Numbered from the stretch's first letter, positions 47,350 to 57,892 are shown. The stretch is DNA of 64,000 nt from Verrucomicrobiota bacterium (GCA_013140495.1 JABFSR010000012.1:57075-121074); one strand, 5' to 3'. The notes: generated by a model not told the origin, from the sequence alone. Translations and numbers: made by a program.

Positions 47350-48336
47350 TTACTTGGCGGGGGTGAGCACCAGCTCGGCAAATTCGATCGGACCATGGTC
47401 CCCTTGGATCAGAATTGGACCGGGTTTATCCTCGTCGCTGTCCATCGCACCGCCCGTGATGCCGGGAATGGCTTGCCGTTCAATGATTGGCTCACCATTA
47501 AGAACAACCGTGACAACACGACCGACCAGCGTGATATCCAGCGTCTGCCACTCACCGGCCCGCCGGGCTGCATTGACACGCGGTGTCAGGAAGCCATACA
47601 CGCCACCGATGAAATGACTGTCAGGTTCTTTCCCGAAATTGTCTTCAATCTGCACCTCGTAACGTCCGCGCAGGTAGATTCCGCTGTTGCTCTTCGCAGG
47701 ATAGCGAAATTTGGCGTGCAGTTCGAAATCCGTGAATTGAGCTTCGGTGACAAGGTCACTGCCCGGCACCGCGTTGGTGAGACGTCCCGCTTCCACACGC
47801 CAGCCATGTGAAGCACCCGCATGGCGGGATTTCCAGCCGGTCAGATCACGACCGTTGAACAGCGCAATCGGCTTGCCCCACTTTGGCGGTTGGGCGCGGG
47901 TCAGCGACGGCGCGCGACGACCTTCCCATGTGATGACCTTGCCTTGATCGTCCGTTGTCTCACCACGCAGGACGTCGCGTTCGAGTCGGCCCGTGAACGC
48001 GACGTCGTTGGTGCGGTGTTCCCACTGCGGCGGCAGCACGAATCGGAAGCGGCCCGAGGCATCATCCCATTCGACATTGCCGATGGGTCGGGCGCTGCCA
48101 AACTGCCCCACATAAGCTCCAATGAATGTGCGAAAACCTGACTGCCGCACTTCCAGCCAGGAAGGATATTCGTGCCCCCCATCGCGCACCTTCAAGTCCC
48201 ATCGCCCCACCAGCGGTGGCGGCTCGCGTTTCACAAAGGGGTCATGTTCGGCCGCGCCCGCGTTGAGTGCAGCGGACAACAATAGCAATGACAACCAGGG
48301 TTTGGATCGAATTGGTGATGTGATTGGGATGCGCAT
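47350..48336 (-). CDS. DUF1080 / 3-keto-disaccharide hydrolase-like secreted protein
   Basis: KPIALFNGRDLTGWKSRHAG, DFELHAKFRYPAKSNSGIYLRGRYEVQIED. Confidence 0.9.
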   Translation of the reverse strand: MRIPITSPIRSKPWLSLLLLSAALNAGAAEHDPFVKREPPPLVGRWDLKVRDGGHEYPSWLEVRQSGFRTFIGAYVGQFGSARPIGNVEWDDASGRFRFVLPPQWEHRTNDVAFTGRLERDVLRGETTDDQGKVITWEGRRAPSLTRAQPPKWGKPIALFNGRDLTGWKSRHAGASHGWRVEAGRLTNAVPGSDLVTEAQFTDFELHAKFRYPAKSNSGIYLRGRYEVQIEDNFGKEPDSHFIGGVYGFLTPRVNAARRAGEWQTLDITLVGRVVTVVLNGEPIIERQAIPGITGGAMDSDEDKPGPILIQGDHGPIEFAELVLTPAK

Positions 48337-48579
48337 GACCGAAATATACGAAGACCGGCCCGGAGCTTCAATCCCAACTCAGCATCTCCCAATGAACACG
48401 GAACTGCCGGAGTGTGATTAAACTCGACCTGCCAACCTGCCATCTTCCATTCTCGTCTCGTTCCAAATTTCAACATTTCAAATGTCAGCTTTCCATATTT
48501 TCAAAGCTGGGCATTCATCGTTTTGCTGAATCGCAGGAGATCAATTATCAATTACAGCGGCGCTTCGAGAACGGCTAAA

Positions 48580-49092
48580 ATGCCTCGTATGAATGGAACT
48601 AGTAAATGGGCACGTATTTTAATTCATGTAGGCAGTATCGCCATGCTCGTCGGGGCGCTGGACCCGCTGGAGGGCTCACTTGTCATCCTTCCCGGCAGCG
48701 GTCTGGTCGCACTCGGCACATTTCTGAACCATGGTGAACGCCGGTTGCTCTCCTACCGCGTGGGCGTCTTTATTATGATCGCGATTGGCGTGGGAGCATT
48801 GTGGGGGTTCAGCATGCTGGGCGGCTTCGGAGGCACTTCAGGACGCTCCAACTTGTGGGGACTGCTCATCCTGCCGTACCTGGCTGGCTGGCAGATGGGT
48901 ATCTGCGGCCCGGGATCTCCACGCTGGACACTGTGGCTGGGCATAGGCGTCGGCCTGTGGTACCTGTCCATAGGAGCGATGCTATCAAACGGGATCGGTA
49001 TCATCCTGCTTGTAATCGGGATGCTCACCATTGCCGGTTGCATCTGGAGATTGCTCCGGCAAGAAACCGCGCAGACCAGCGACGCTCGATAA
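48580..49092 (+). CDS. Multi-TM hypothetical membrane protein
   Basis: Several hydrophobic helices; start at MPRMNGTSKWARILIHVG. Confidence 0.6.
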   Translation: MPRMNGTSKWARILIHVGSIAMLVGALDPLEGSLVILPGSGLVALGTFLNHGERRLLSYRVGVFIMIAIGVGALWGFSMLGGFGGTSGRSNLWGLLILPYLAGWQMGICGPGSPRWTLWLGIGVGLWYLSIGAMLSNGIGIILLVIGMLTIAGCIWRLLRQETAQTSDAR

Positions 49093-49125
49093 CCAGACTC
49101 TGGAGGTCATTGATTTCTTCGAGGA

Positions 49126-50016
49126 TCAGGCAAACTGCAACCCCAGCCGCTCCGCCACATCCCGCGCGGTCACAGGCCGGTGTTGAGCGTCCTTGGAGAG
49201 ACATGCGGCAATGGTTTCCTCCCACTCGACCGGGATTTTGGCTTTTCGCACCCCGAACTGCGACAACCGTTCCTTCATGCTGGGTGGGATCACCTCGTGG
49301 AGTTGAGCGAAAATATCGCCGTCATAGAACGGCGGTTTTCCCGTGAGCAGCTCATAGATGGTTGCGCCCAGCGAATAAATGTCGTCGGAAACAGTTGGAG
49401 GTTCGCCCGTCCATTGTTGCGGGCTCATATACCAATCCGTCCCCACCACGCGATGATATCCGGCATCCACTCCGTCGGGCTTCATGGAACGCGCCAGTCC
49501 AAAATCCGCCAGCTTGAGCTGCCCGCGTGCGCTCATGATCAGATTGGATGGCTTCACGTCGCGATGCACAATGTCCGCTGCGTGCGCGTGATCCAGCGCC
49601 GCGCAGAGATCGCGAATCCACGGCATGATTTCCTCCACGGTGAACCGTTGCCCCGGCTTGTCCACCTTGAGCGACCAGAGCGACCAGCCTTCCACAAATT
49701 CCATCGCCACAGCCACGCCCTGACTGCCGCTCAGAAAATCGTAAATCCGGACGATGTTGGGATGGGAGAGCTGGTTGCTGCGTTGCGCCTCGACCCGGAG
49801 ACGTTCCACCTCCTTTTCATCGGTGATAAGGTGAGGCGGAAGAAACTTGAGCGCGACTGCCTGTTCAGACATCCGATCATGCGCCAGCCACACCGACGCC
49901 ATGCCCCCTTCGCCGAGCGTGCGCTTCAAGTAATACCGCTCGAAGACGCGCTCCCCCACGGCGAACCCGCCGCTCTTTGCCGGGTTGATTGCTGAATGAG
50001 CCATGACAACGTTCAC
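49126..50016 (-). CDS. Ser/Thr protein kinase (canonical catalytic motifs)
   Basis: LGEGGMASVWLAHD, AVALKFLPP, IVHRDVKPSNLI, LADFGLARS, DWYMSPQQW. Confidence 0.95.
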   Translation of the reverse strand: MNVVMAHSAINPAKSGGFAVGERVFERYYLKRTLGEGGMASVWLAHDRMSEQAVALKFLPPHLITDEKEVERLRVEAQRSNQLSHPNIVRIYDFLSGSQGVAVAMEFVEGWSLWSLKVDKPGQRFTVEEIMPWIRDLCAALDHAHAADIVHRDVKPSNLIMSARGQLKLADFGLARSMKPDGVDAGYHRVVGTDWYMSPQQWTGEPPTVSDDIYSLGATIYELLTGKPPFYDGDIFAQLHEVIPPSMKERLSQFGVRKAKIPVEWEETIAACLSKDAQHRPVTARDVAERLGLQFA

Positions 50017-50094
50017 ATAACCATTAGAGCCCTGGTTGTCGAGGAAAGTTACAGAGGGAAAATCCCGCGTGATCGAACTGTGTTCGATTCTACA

Positions 50095-51072
50095 TCAGAC
50101 CGCCGTCTTGCTTGGGGTCTTGACCCGATAACCACCAAGGCCCGCGAGGAAATTCGTCACTCGCGACGGCAACGCTCGTTTGATCAGCAGTTTGGTGATG
50201 TGCCAGAGGTTCTTCCTCAAAAATGTAAAGTTGATGTAATGCCGATGCTCGCGATGGGTGAGAAGAAACTTGAAGATAGGCCAGCCCCAAACGTAGAGCG
50301 CACCGCAGATCTTCATTCGCTGAACGGAGTCCTGCCATTTCTCGAGACTCCAAAGACGCAGTATCTCTTCCATGACCTTTTGATCTCCTGTTGGATCACG
50401 ACGACCTTTGTTGTAGTAGGTGTTGGGGTCGATCTGAACCATGGCTAGAGGCTCAGGCACCACACAAATGCCCAGGTGAAAGCCGATCAAGTTGTACGTG
50501 TACCAGTCGCCAGCGTATTTAACCGATGCTGGAAACTTTCCAACCTCCAACAACGCCGCCCGCTTCACAATAACTGTATGCCCGGCGATAAATAATCTGC
50601 CTCGTCGTTCCAACTCCATCATCCTATCGGGTGAAATGTAGTCGGGCTTGTCCGTCATCCCGACACCCATGTGCCAGTTCAAACCGGTATGTAACTCGTG
50701 CCAGTCACCAATCGTACAGCACAAACCAGCCTTGGGATGTTTCGAGAGCAAATCCATGGACTTCTCAAAGAAGCCGGGTAGAACCATGTCATCTGCTGCT
50801 GCTCCACAAAAAAAGTCCCCGGTTGCAAGTTCCAGTCCCCGACTGACCGTAAACTCAATCCCTCTGTTCTTGTCGTTCTTGCAAGCTTGGATGAAATCGT
50901 ATTTACCCGCAAATTCCTGGATGATTTCCCAACTGTTGTCCGTTGATCCGTCATCAATCACGATAAGTTCGTCAGGCGGGCGCTCCCGATCTGCCAGGGC
51001 TGTCAGTGCTTTCCGCAGGTATTGAGCATGGTTGTAGTTGGGCATCACAACCGAGAGAGTAGGTTTTGCCAT
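50095..51072 (-). CDS. Glycosyltransferase family 2
   Basis: TLSVVMPNYNHAQYLRKALTALADRERPPDELIVIDDGSTDNSWEI. Confidence 0.95.
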   Translation of the reverse strand: MAKPTLSVVMPNYNHAQYLRKALTALADRERPPDELIVIDDGSTDNSWEIIQEFAGKYDFIQACKNDKNRGIEFTVSRGLELATGDFFCGAAADDMVLPGFFEKSMDLLSKHPKAGLCCTIGDWHELHTGLNWHMGVGMTDKPDYISPDRMMELERRGRLFIAGHTVIVKRAALLEVGKFPASVKYAGDWYTYNLIGFHLGICVVPEPLAMVQIDPNTYYNKGRRDPTGDQKVMEEILRLWSLEKWQDSVQRMKICGALYVWGWPIFKFLLTHREHRHYINFTFLRKNLWHITKLLIKRALPSRVTNFLAGLGGYRVKTPSKTAV

Positions 51073-51087
51073 CGTGTTGGAACAGGG

Positions 51088-52245
51088 TCAGGGGTTGGTG
51101 GCAGACGCTGCAGGAATGATGAACTGCCATGTCGCTGCGACTGGAACCGCTGCACGAACCTTGGCCGCAATTCGAGCCGCATTGCTGGCCGCGAAAGGCA
51201 TGATCACTTTCAAATTCGCAGTCGCCCGGTCTGGCGGTGTTATAGTTACACCCTCAAGCTTGCTCCCATCGCGTTGACGGTCTTCATCGAGTATCAAGGT
51301 GGGTTTGCGGGTTAGTTGCGTGAGCAAGGCAATGCCTGCCATGCCCGCACCGAAAATGGCAAACTCTCCTTCCCTTGTAGATTCATCAAACAGCCGCACC
51401 GTGGAATTATACCAATCAAACTGGGCGCGGCCGCCGGCCAGGGTTATGGCGTCCACAGTTTGCGAACTCGGGACTGGCAACGTTGATTTGCGCAGCAGCA
51501 ACGTCAGGCAGTTGTGAATCCAGGGCGTGCCGTCCATTGCCACTTCAAATCCTGCCTGCCTGCACAATATTTCCAAAGTGCGGCGGCTGAAATGCGAGGT
51601 GTGGTCAATGACGGCCATGTCAAAAGGTGTCCGCTCGACATCCGGAACCTGTACCAGCAGGAACCCGCCCGGTTTGAGAAGGTCTCGCAATTCTGCAAGC
51701 GGCCCGAGTGGCGATGGGATGTGTTCAAGCGTGTGCCAGAGTACGACCAGGTCGTATTCACGGTGCGGCAACTTCTTGAGCGAGCCGGAGGTGAAACTCG
51801 CAACTCCCGGCAGTCTCAGCACCTCGTCCCGATGCTTGTCGTTCAAATCGTAGCCATGAAGCTCCCACCCTTTCAGCAACGCGCCCGCCGACTTGAGCAC
51901 GGCACCGTTGCCACAGCCCACATCAAGCAAACGACCGTTGGCGGGAAGACTCGGCAAACACTTCTCAAGCGTGTACCATGTACGTGGACGTGGAGAGAGT
52001 CCTTCCGGAAACACTACTTGTTCGTTTCCTTGCGCAAGATGATGTGGTGCATACGTGCGATAGATTTCATTGATGGCCTCGAGTGTGGCCTTGTCATGAT
52101 GTTTTTGAAGATGTCCGCAACGCGGGCATTGATGGATCACGGCCGCCAGTCGGCAAGTCCATGAGTCAGATGTCACCGATCCCGGACGGATACCGGCAAC
52201 GCCAAGTTCGCTGACGCTCTCGTTCTGGCACGTAAAACAATTCAT
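51088..52245 (-). CDS. Class I SAM-dependent methyltransferase with N-terminal Cys-rich region
   Basis: MNCFTCQNE...CPRCGH zinc-like cysteines; LLDVGCGNGAVLK; DLVVLWHTLEHIPSPLGPLAELRDLLKPGGFLLVQVP. Confidence 0.92.
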   Translation of the reverse strand: MNCFTCQNESVSELGVAGIRPGSVTSDSWTCRLAAVIHQCPRCGHLQKHHDKATLEAINEIYRTYAPHHLAQGNEQVVFPEGLSPRPRTWYTLEKCLPSLPANGRLLDVGCGNGAVLKSAGALLKGWELHGYDLNDKHRDEVLRLPGVASFTSGSLKKLPHREYDLVVLWHTLEHIPSPLGPLAELRDLLKPGGFLLVQVPDVERTPFDMAVIDHTSHFSRRTLEILCRQAGFEVAMDGTPWIHNCLTLLLRKSTLPVPSSQTVDAITLAGGRAQFDWYNSTVRLFDESTREGEFAIFGAGMAGIALLTQLTRKPTLILDEDRQRDGSKLEGVTITPPDRATANLKVIMPFAASNAARIAAKVRAAVPVAATWQFIIPAASATNP

Positions 52246-53093
52246 GCGCAGAATCTATCCGGCGGTAATGGACCACACAAGATTGCATCATTGCAACGCA
52301 AACAATTCAGCGAGCAACGGGTGACCTCCGGTTGTGACCGGATCACCGGTGCAAGACATTCAATCAATTCACTAACCGGCGCAGCCAACGCAACACATTC
52401 GCCAATTTGTTCTTTTCGGAACAAATGGCGGCAATACGGCGCAAGCGCCTCAAAACCTTTCGCACAACCGCTCGTCGCTACTTCTCGGATCACACCTCCT
52501 GTATCCATCGCCCAACGGATGAATGGCCGTCGTCCCGCACGTTCCTCGGCCACATGCACCGCAGTGCAGGACGCCAGATTGACACCAAGCAACAAGACAA
52601 ATCCTCCTGCCGCAGCCAGGGTTTCCAGAGGACGACTGGTCGTTTCCCACGGATGACCGGCAAGCCATTCGGCAGCTCGTTCGCCTGTTCCAAGCCAGGA
52701 ATGCCATGGATGATAACTACGCAATGTGCTTTCCTGCTTCGCAAACGTGTGACAGACGATTCCCATCTTGGGATGCAACGGCGCAGTGCGGACATCAAAC
52801 GGGCGCGGCGGATTTACAAAGTCGAAGTGGACGGCGTAATCGCAGCCGTTTTGACGGTAACGTTTTTCGGGTGGTGGCAGAATTTTCGCAGCGCACTGAA
52901 AGCCCGGCATCAGGACGGTGGAGCATATTTCCTGGAGCGATTTTACAACAGTCTCCGCACCGCCATCAACACGACCAAAGCTCCGCAGCGAGCTGTGGAC
53001 GGCCACAGGTTTTCCGGTTAGGCCGAGCCGGCACAGGCCATCGGAGATCGCTTGGCGAGAGACGGAAATTTCTGGCATCGCAGTTACGTGCAA
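52242..53093 (-). CDS. AAC(3)-family N-acetyltransferase-like protein
   Basis: VAVHSSLRSFGRVDGGAETVVKSL, RTAPLHPKMGIVCHTFAKQ, RSYHPWHSWLGTGERA, LLLGVNLASCTAVHVAEE; alternate start at 53078. Confidence 0.82.
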   Translation of the reverse strand: MHVTAMPEISVSRQAISDGLCRLGLTGKPVAVHSSLRSFGRVDGGAETVVKSLQEICSTVLMPGFQCAAKILPPPEKRYRQNGCDYAVHFDFVNPPRPFDVRTAPLHPKMGIVCHTFAKQESTLRSYHPWHSWLGTGERAAEWLAGHPWETTSRPLETLAAAGGFVLLLGVNLASCTAVHVAEERAGRRPFIRWAMDTGGVIREVATSGCAKGFEALAPYCRHLFRKEQIGECVALAAPVSELIECLAPVIRSQPEVTRCSLNCLRCNDAILCGPLPPDRFCA

Positions 53094-54145
53094 CAGCCGG
53101 CTTCTTGAAGTTTCTTATGCGGATCGCCGTGCGTGCCGTGGAGGTTCTCGTGCCAGTTCTTGATCCGGTCAATCCGGTTGTAGTAGGTGTATTCTGCGGT
53201 GCGGCGGACAAGCAACCCCTCCTCGACGATATCCTCGTATTGATAGCTCGACCACCGATCGCAGGTTTTGCAGATCGGAATCTTGTCCCATTGGCCACGC
53301 TCGTGAAGCTTGCGCATCGCAGTCAGCTTGGGCCCGTGCCAGACACCTTTGACTCCATCTTTGAATACGTTGCCCATGTTGTATTCGTTGAAACCGTCAA
53401 GGCAGCACAGCGATACATTCCCATTGGTGTTGACAGGCAACGTCGTGTAAAGCGACTGGCAAGGCACGCGCGATCCAGTGGCATTGAAGCCGGAGAATTT
53501 CCCATGCTCGTAAATTTCACCAACGCGTACGACATCCACTTTCTTTGTCCAGAATTCCACGAACGCCTCACGCTCATGGCGGTTCGCGGGCTGCAACGTC
53601 ATCGAAACGCCGATGCGTGGGAGCGGATTGTTGCCACGCGTCGTCATCAACAACTCAACGGCCTTGTGCAACAATTCCAGTTTCGTGATGCCACGGACTT
53701 TTTGCAGCGTTTCCGGAGTCATCGCGTCCACGCTGAAAAACACGGAGTCGAATTTTACATCCACGAGAAACTGCGCCATGTCCGCATTGATCTTGAGCCC
53801 GTTGGTATTCATGGCCACGGTCAATCCCCTCTCCTTCATCTGCGTGATGTGAGTCTTGAAATTGGGATTCATGGTCGGCTCACTCCACATGCCGGGCATC
53901 ATGAGCGGCTTTGCCGCCATCAACTCGTCGAGAACTTGTTTTGCATTCTCGACGGTCATGGACTTCTTGAGGAATTCCTTGAGCCGTGGATCGTCGGTCT
54001 CTCCATGGACGATGCACATCGGGCACTTGAGATTGCAGTCCGTGACCAGGTCCAGCAGCACGCGCTTTGGAAATTCAGGCACGGGCATGGGAGCAGCCTC
54101 CGCAGGTTGTGCAGTGGTGGCGATGCTTTCGACTTGTTCGTTCAT
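53084..54145 (-). CDS. Radical SAM/SPASM domain protein
   Basis: LLDLVTDCNLKCPMCIVHGE (CxxxCxxC); C-terminal CCLDGFNEYNMGNVF...CKTCDRW SPASM-like cysteines. Confidence 0.94.
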   Translation of the reverse strand: MNEQVESIATTAQPAEAAPMPVPEFPKRVLLDLVTDCNLKCPMCIVHGETDDPRLKEFLKKSMTVENAKQVLDELMAAKPLMMPGMWSEPTMNPNFKTHITQMKERGLTVAMNTNGLKINADMAQFLVDVKFDSVFFSVDAMTPETLQKVRGITKLELLHKAVELLMTTRGNNPLPRIGVSMTLQPANRHEREAFVEFWTKKVDVVRVGEIYEHGKFSGFNATGSRVPCQSLYTTLPVNTNGNVSLCCLDGFNEYNMGNVFKDGVKGVWHGPKLTAMRKLHERGQWDKIPICKTCDRWSSYQYEDIVEEGLLVRRTAEYTYYNRIDRIKNWHENLHGTHGDPHKKLQEAGCCT

Positions 54146-54347
54146 GACTTCTTCGTTTCTCTGGCAACCCTCTGCTCAAAACAGCCGTTTGCCGCGCATT
54201 TTTGTTGTGCTGCCAACATGACGGAACATGCAGCGAAGGTCAAGCCGCCGTCCGTTTGTAAAAAGGAGACGGACTAAAGGAGTTGAACCTGTACTTGCGA
54301 ACGCTGCAACACCTTGAAGCGATGGAATAGTTATCACTTTCACACCG

Positions 54348-55103
54348 TCATTTTTTCCCGACCGTTGCTTGCAGCCGCTGTATGTCCCGGTCGGAGGTGG
54401 ATGTGTTGAACCAGAAACCCTTGAAAGTTTGGACGTATGAATCCCGCCATTTCCAAATCTCTACGTGACCATCCGCAAAGGACAGATTGCATTTGTTTTG
54501 GTGGCGGTTTGCGGGCCAGTCCCAGTATTGAAACGCGCCAGCAGGCAGAATTCCAATTCCACAATTGTTGATCGTCTCCTCGCTTTCCTCAATGAACACG
54601 GAGGCCAGCGACGGGAGAGGATCACGCAACTCAGATTCCCGGCTCTTGACACCCTTGATCCCAAAAACATTTGGTTCTCCGCCCATCCATGGATAACTCA
54701 TGGCGTAACTGCGCAAACGCAGGATGGCCGTTCCTTTCACCACGGACCTGTCATTTGGACAGTGATAAATTGCAAGTGAGTTGTTGTACTTGAAAAGCAG
54801 CGCCTCAGTGATGTTCGTAGGAGAAGATTCCAGATCAGCGGACCCAATCACCCAGGAACCGTTTGGAACCGTCACGGAGGGTTTGTTGGGGGGCAGCCAA
54901 CCATTGTTATCCGCGACGTAAAGCGCCCAGCCTGTCTGAAGTTGTTTGAGGTGGTTAAGGCACTGGACTGTCAACGCTTGTTGTTTGGCCCTGCTCAACG
55001 CTGGCAGCAACAAAGCAGCAAGAATGGCGATGATTGCTATCACTACCAGCAATTCAATCAGGGTGAAGCCGATTCTCGTCCGCTGTTTGCATCCCAGAAT
55101 CAT
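54348..55103 (-). CDS. Prepilin-type N-terminal cleavage/methylation domain protein (pseudopilin-like)
   Basis: [45 protein letters not shown]. Confidence 0.95.
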   Translation of the reverse strand: MILGCKQRTRIGFTLIELLVVIAIIAILAALLLPALSRAKQQALTVQCLNHLKQLQTGWALYVADNNGWLPPNKPSVTVPNGSWVIGSADLESSPTNITEALLFKYNNSLAIYHCPNDRSVVKGTAILRLRSYAMSYPWMGGEPNVFGIKGVKSRESELRDPLPSLASVFIEESEETINNCGIGILPAGAFQYWDWPANRHQNKCNLSFADGHVEIWKWRDSYVQTFKGFWFNTSTSDRDIQRLQATVGKK

Positions 55104-55153
55104 TGCATGAACTTACTGACTTCCCTGTGACCATGCAACCATGCGCCAACGCA

Positions 55154-56119
55154 TCAAGTAGCGGTCAGTAGCATCCGCTCAAACACCGGCGGCTTCGGGT
55201 GCATCCAATCGAAAAACTCGTTTTCGCTGGCGTTCATTCCCGTCGGATCAAATCCACCAATCACCCTTGCTGAAATCTTATCCGCAATGCCACGAATCGT
55301 CCGCTCCACTTCCTTCAGCGCGGCAAGATACTCGTCGTAGCCTTCAATTCTGTTGCCCGAAGCATTCTTCCCCGCAAGCCGGTAAAAAGTTGGATGATAC
55401 GGTGGGATGACGAACATGATTTCCACGCCCTCGACATGAAGCCGCTCGACAAAATGTTCCAGCAACAAAACCATCTCAGGCGAGACCGGGTGCTTCGGAA
55501 AACTGACGGACTTTTGGATCGTCTCCATCACCTGTGCCACCGGACGTTCTCGAAACGATGCATGATAGGAAACCGAGCCGTCGCTGCGCCGCACCAGCTC
55601 AGGCAGTCCATCCAGCCTGGTCTTGAAGAAATAGACTCCACTCCACGACGTCGCCGCCGCCAGCATTCGCTTCCACCGGTTCACACCAGATATGCCAGCA
55701 CCCGCATCGCCGCTCTGCCCCGGCGGCAAATTCCAGTCTGTCTGGATTTCCTTGTACACCGGACGCAACACTTCCCAGTACTCTTTCCAGTAATTGCCGT
55801 CCAACAGCCACGCGTCCACTCCAATCATCACACGCTTTGGCTGCCAGCCGCGCCGCCGATACAACTGCCAGACAGCAACCAGATCCTCCAACACACCGCG
55901 CCGCATGGCGTGGTTGAAAAAGCTTTCGCCCGGAAAATATTCCCGCCGCAATTGCATGCAACGGCTCGATCCCAACACCACCCGGTCGGGACATCGGGGA
56001 AGCCGACGGATGATCTGCTCGTTGAGAATGCGGTCGTCAAACACCACGTAGCCATCGCGAAACGCCACGTTCCAACCCTGAACATGCCAGCGGGCGACGG
56101 TTGATTCCATCAGGCTCAC
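55154..56119 (-). CDS. Hypothetical protein, possibly SGNH-hydrolase-like
   Basis: VVLGSSRCMQLRREYFPG (GSSR), VMIGVDAWLLD, VEIMFVIPPYHPTFY; 4-bp overlap with the upstream aminotransferase. Confidence 0.65.
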   Translation of the reverse strand: MSLMESTVARWHVQGWNVAFRDGYVVFDDRILNEQIIRRLPRCPDRVVLGSSRCMQLRREYFPGESFFNHAMRRGVLEDLVAVWQLYRRRGWQPKRVMIGVDAWLLDGNYWKEYWEVLRPVYKEIQTDWNLPPGQSGDAGAGISGVNRWKRMLAAATSWSGVYFFKTRLDGLPELVRRSDGSVSYHASFRERPVAQVMETIQKSVSFPKHPVSPEMVLLLEHFVERLHVEGVEIMFVIPPYHPTFYRLAGKNASGNRIEGYDEYLAALKEVERTIRGIADKISARVIGGFDPTGMNASENEFFDWMHPKPPVFERMLLTAT

Positions 56120-57333
56120 ACGCGGGCAAAATGTTTCTCCACCTTCACGATGGCGGTGGCGATGTCACGGGCTTCCAGCGAACTGAAGTTTTCGTTGAAG
56201 AGCAGGTTGAACGAGGCGTCCCGCACGGCAACGGCGTTGGGCGTGTTGAAATTGTCCGCGCAGTGCGGCCTGGCGTAATCCCACTCGCTCACCACGTAAT
56301 CGTAATGCGCGTTCACCGCCACGCCTTCCGCACCCACGGCTTCGCCGAACTCGCGCGCGGAACAACTCACACGCGCACGGTCAACGAACACGGGACAGAA
56401 GAATGGCGCATCGGCTTCGTCAATCGGCGGCAGCGTGCAAGTCGAGCCGCGCGCCTTCAGTTCACCCGCCAGTGCGCGGAGAAACTCCCGGCGACGACGG
56501 TTCACGCTGTCCAGTTTGCTGATGGTCTGGATGCCAATGGCAGCCGAAAGTTCGTCGAGATTCCAGTTCAGCGCTGGAAACAGAAATTGCTTCGGGTCTT
56601 TCTCGTTGAATCCGTCCTTCCAGAATGGCTTGCCGCGATCTGCATGTGCCCGGCTCAGGCGGTAAAGGTTTTCGTCGCGCATAAAAATCACGCCGCCACA
56701 ACCACCCGTCGCGTGGTTCTTGCGATACATCGTCGAGAATGCCGCGATGTCGCCGAACGTGCCGATCTGTCTGCCGTTCCATTTCGCACCGTGCGATTGC
56801 GAGCAATCTTCCAGGAACTTCACGCCAGCCTTCTGCGCCATGGCGACCATTTCTTCCACCGGCGCGGCCTTGCCCGCCGAGTGAACCAAACACACAGCCT
56901 TCGTCTGTGGCGTGATGCGCGCGCGGAGTTGTTCCGGCCCGGCGTTGTATTGGCCGGGCATGGAATCCATCAGCACGGGCGTAAGATTGTTGAGGATGAT
57001 GGCGTTGATCGTGCCAGGATCGGTGATGGGCGACACGATGACGTGGCTGCCCTTTGGCAATTGCAACGCAGCGAGCGCAACGAACAGTGAACCTGTGCCC
57101 GTCGCCACGGCATCGGCGTAACCGCCCACGCCGAGATGTTCCACGAACGTCTTGCAATAAAGTTCCTCGAAGTGGCCCTGATAACCGAAGTCCACGCCCT
57201 TGGCCTTGTACCAGGCGAAGACCTCCTGCACGGCTGCGAGTTCCGCGTCACCGAAGGCGTAGCGACCCGGCAGCGGCGTTGCACGCGCGCGCGGTCCGCC
57301 ATGAATCGCCAGATGAATTTTATCAGTGCTCAT
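56116..57333 (-). CDS. DegT/DnrJ/EryC1/StrS-family aminotransferase
   Basis: KAVCLVHSAGKAAPVEEMVAMAQKAGVKFLEDCSQSHGAKWNGRQIGTFGDIAAFSTMYRKNHATGGCGG (PLP Lys region). Confidence 0.93.
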   Translation of the reverse strand: MSTDKIHLAIHGGPRARATPLPGRYAFGDAELAAVQEVFAWYKAKGVDFGYQGHFEELYCKTFVEHLGVGGYADAVATGTGSLFVALAALQLPKGSHVIVSPITDPGTINAIILNNLTPVLMDSMPGQYNAGPEQLRARITPQTKAVCLVHSAGKAAPVEEMVAMAQKAGVKFLEDCSQSHGAKWNGRQIGTFGDIAAFSTMYRKNHATGGCGGVIFMRDENLYRLSRAHADRGKPFWKDGFNEKDPKQFLFPALNWNLDELSAAIGIQTISKLDSVNRRRREFLRALAGELKARGSTCTLPPIDEADAPFFCPVFVDRARVSCSAREFGEAVGAEGVAVNAHYDYVVSEWDYARPHCADNFNTPNAVAVRDASFNLLFNENFSSLEARDIATAIVKVEKHFARV

Positions 57334-57750
57334 GTTTTGTGGCGGCAACCATCCTGGCTGCCGTAGAGCCGTGGCTTCCAGCCCGGCGGAAAAACTCACG
57401 TGCAATCCTGACTGCTGAAGATGTTTCGCGACGTGCGGTATGGCTACGCCTTCTCCGGGCGGCAGGATGCCGACCTCTACGGCAGGCGAGGACGCCCGCC
57501 GCTACAATCCCGCCATGAATTGCCAGACGATTTGGTTCAGTGCTCATGTTTTGTGGCGGCAACCATCCTGGCTGCCGTAGAGCCGTGGCTTCCAGCCCGG
57601 CGGAAAAACTCACGTGCAATCCTGACTGCTGAAGATGTTTCGCGACGTGCGGTATGGCTACGCCTTCTCCGGGCGGCAGGATGCCGACCTCTACGGCAGG
57701 CGAGGACGCCCGCCGCTACAATCCCGCCATGAATCGCCAGACGATTTGGT
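57323..57750. repeat. Two tandem copies of a 214-bp unit (57323..57536, 57537..57750) plus 11-nt start of a third
   Basis: tcagtgctcatgttttgtggcggcaacc recurs at 57323 and 57537; tcagtgctcat again at 57751; copies nearly identical. Confidence 0.96.
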
Positions 57751-57813
57751 TCAGTGCTCATTTCAAAATCTTTGATCGCAGACAAACACGGCCAAACACG
57801 GGTGAGTGGATGG

Positions 57814-57892
57814 CTTGACGCGAATTTCACGAATTATCACGAATTGATTTGGATCAATTTCATTCGCGTCAATTCGCGATAATTCGCGTCAA
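57814..57892. repeat. Imperfect inverted repeat (ttgacgcgaatttcacgaatt...aattcgcgtcaa)
   Basis: ttgacgcgaatttcacgaattatcacgaattgatt and aatttcattcgcgtcaattcgcgataattcgcgtcaa arms. Confidence 0.7.

Noticed and set aside
52242-53093. Calling the AAC(3)-like gene an antibiotic resistance gene
   Set aside because: Chromosomal operon context with sugar/glycan-type genes and no mobile element; resistance not supported by sequence alone
52706-54277. 523-aa plus-strand ORF
   Set aside because: Antisense to the AAC(3)-like and radical SAM genes, which have strong motifs; His/Arg-rich shadow composition
57323-57830. Two extra minus-strand ORFs (57323..57619, 57537..57830) as additional genes
   Set aside because: They are translations of the 214-bp repeat units and contain only the first codons of the aminotransferase
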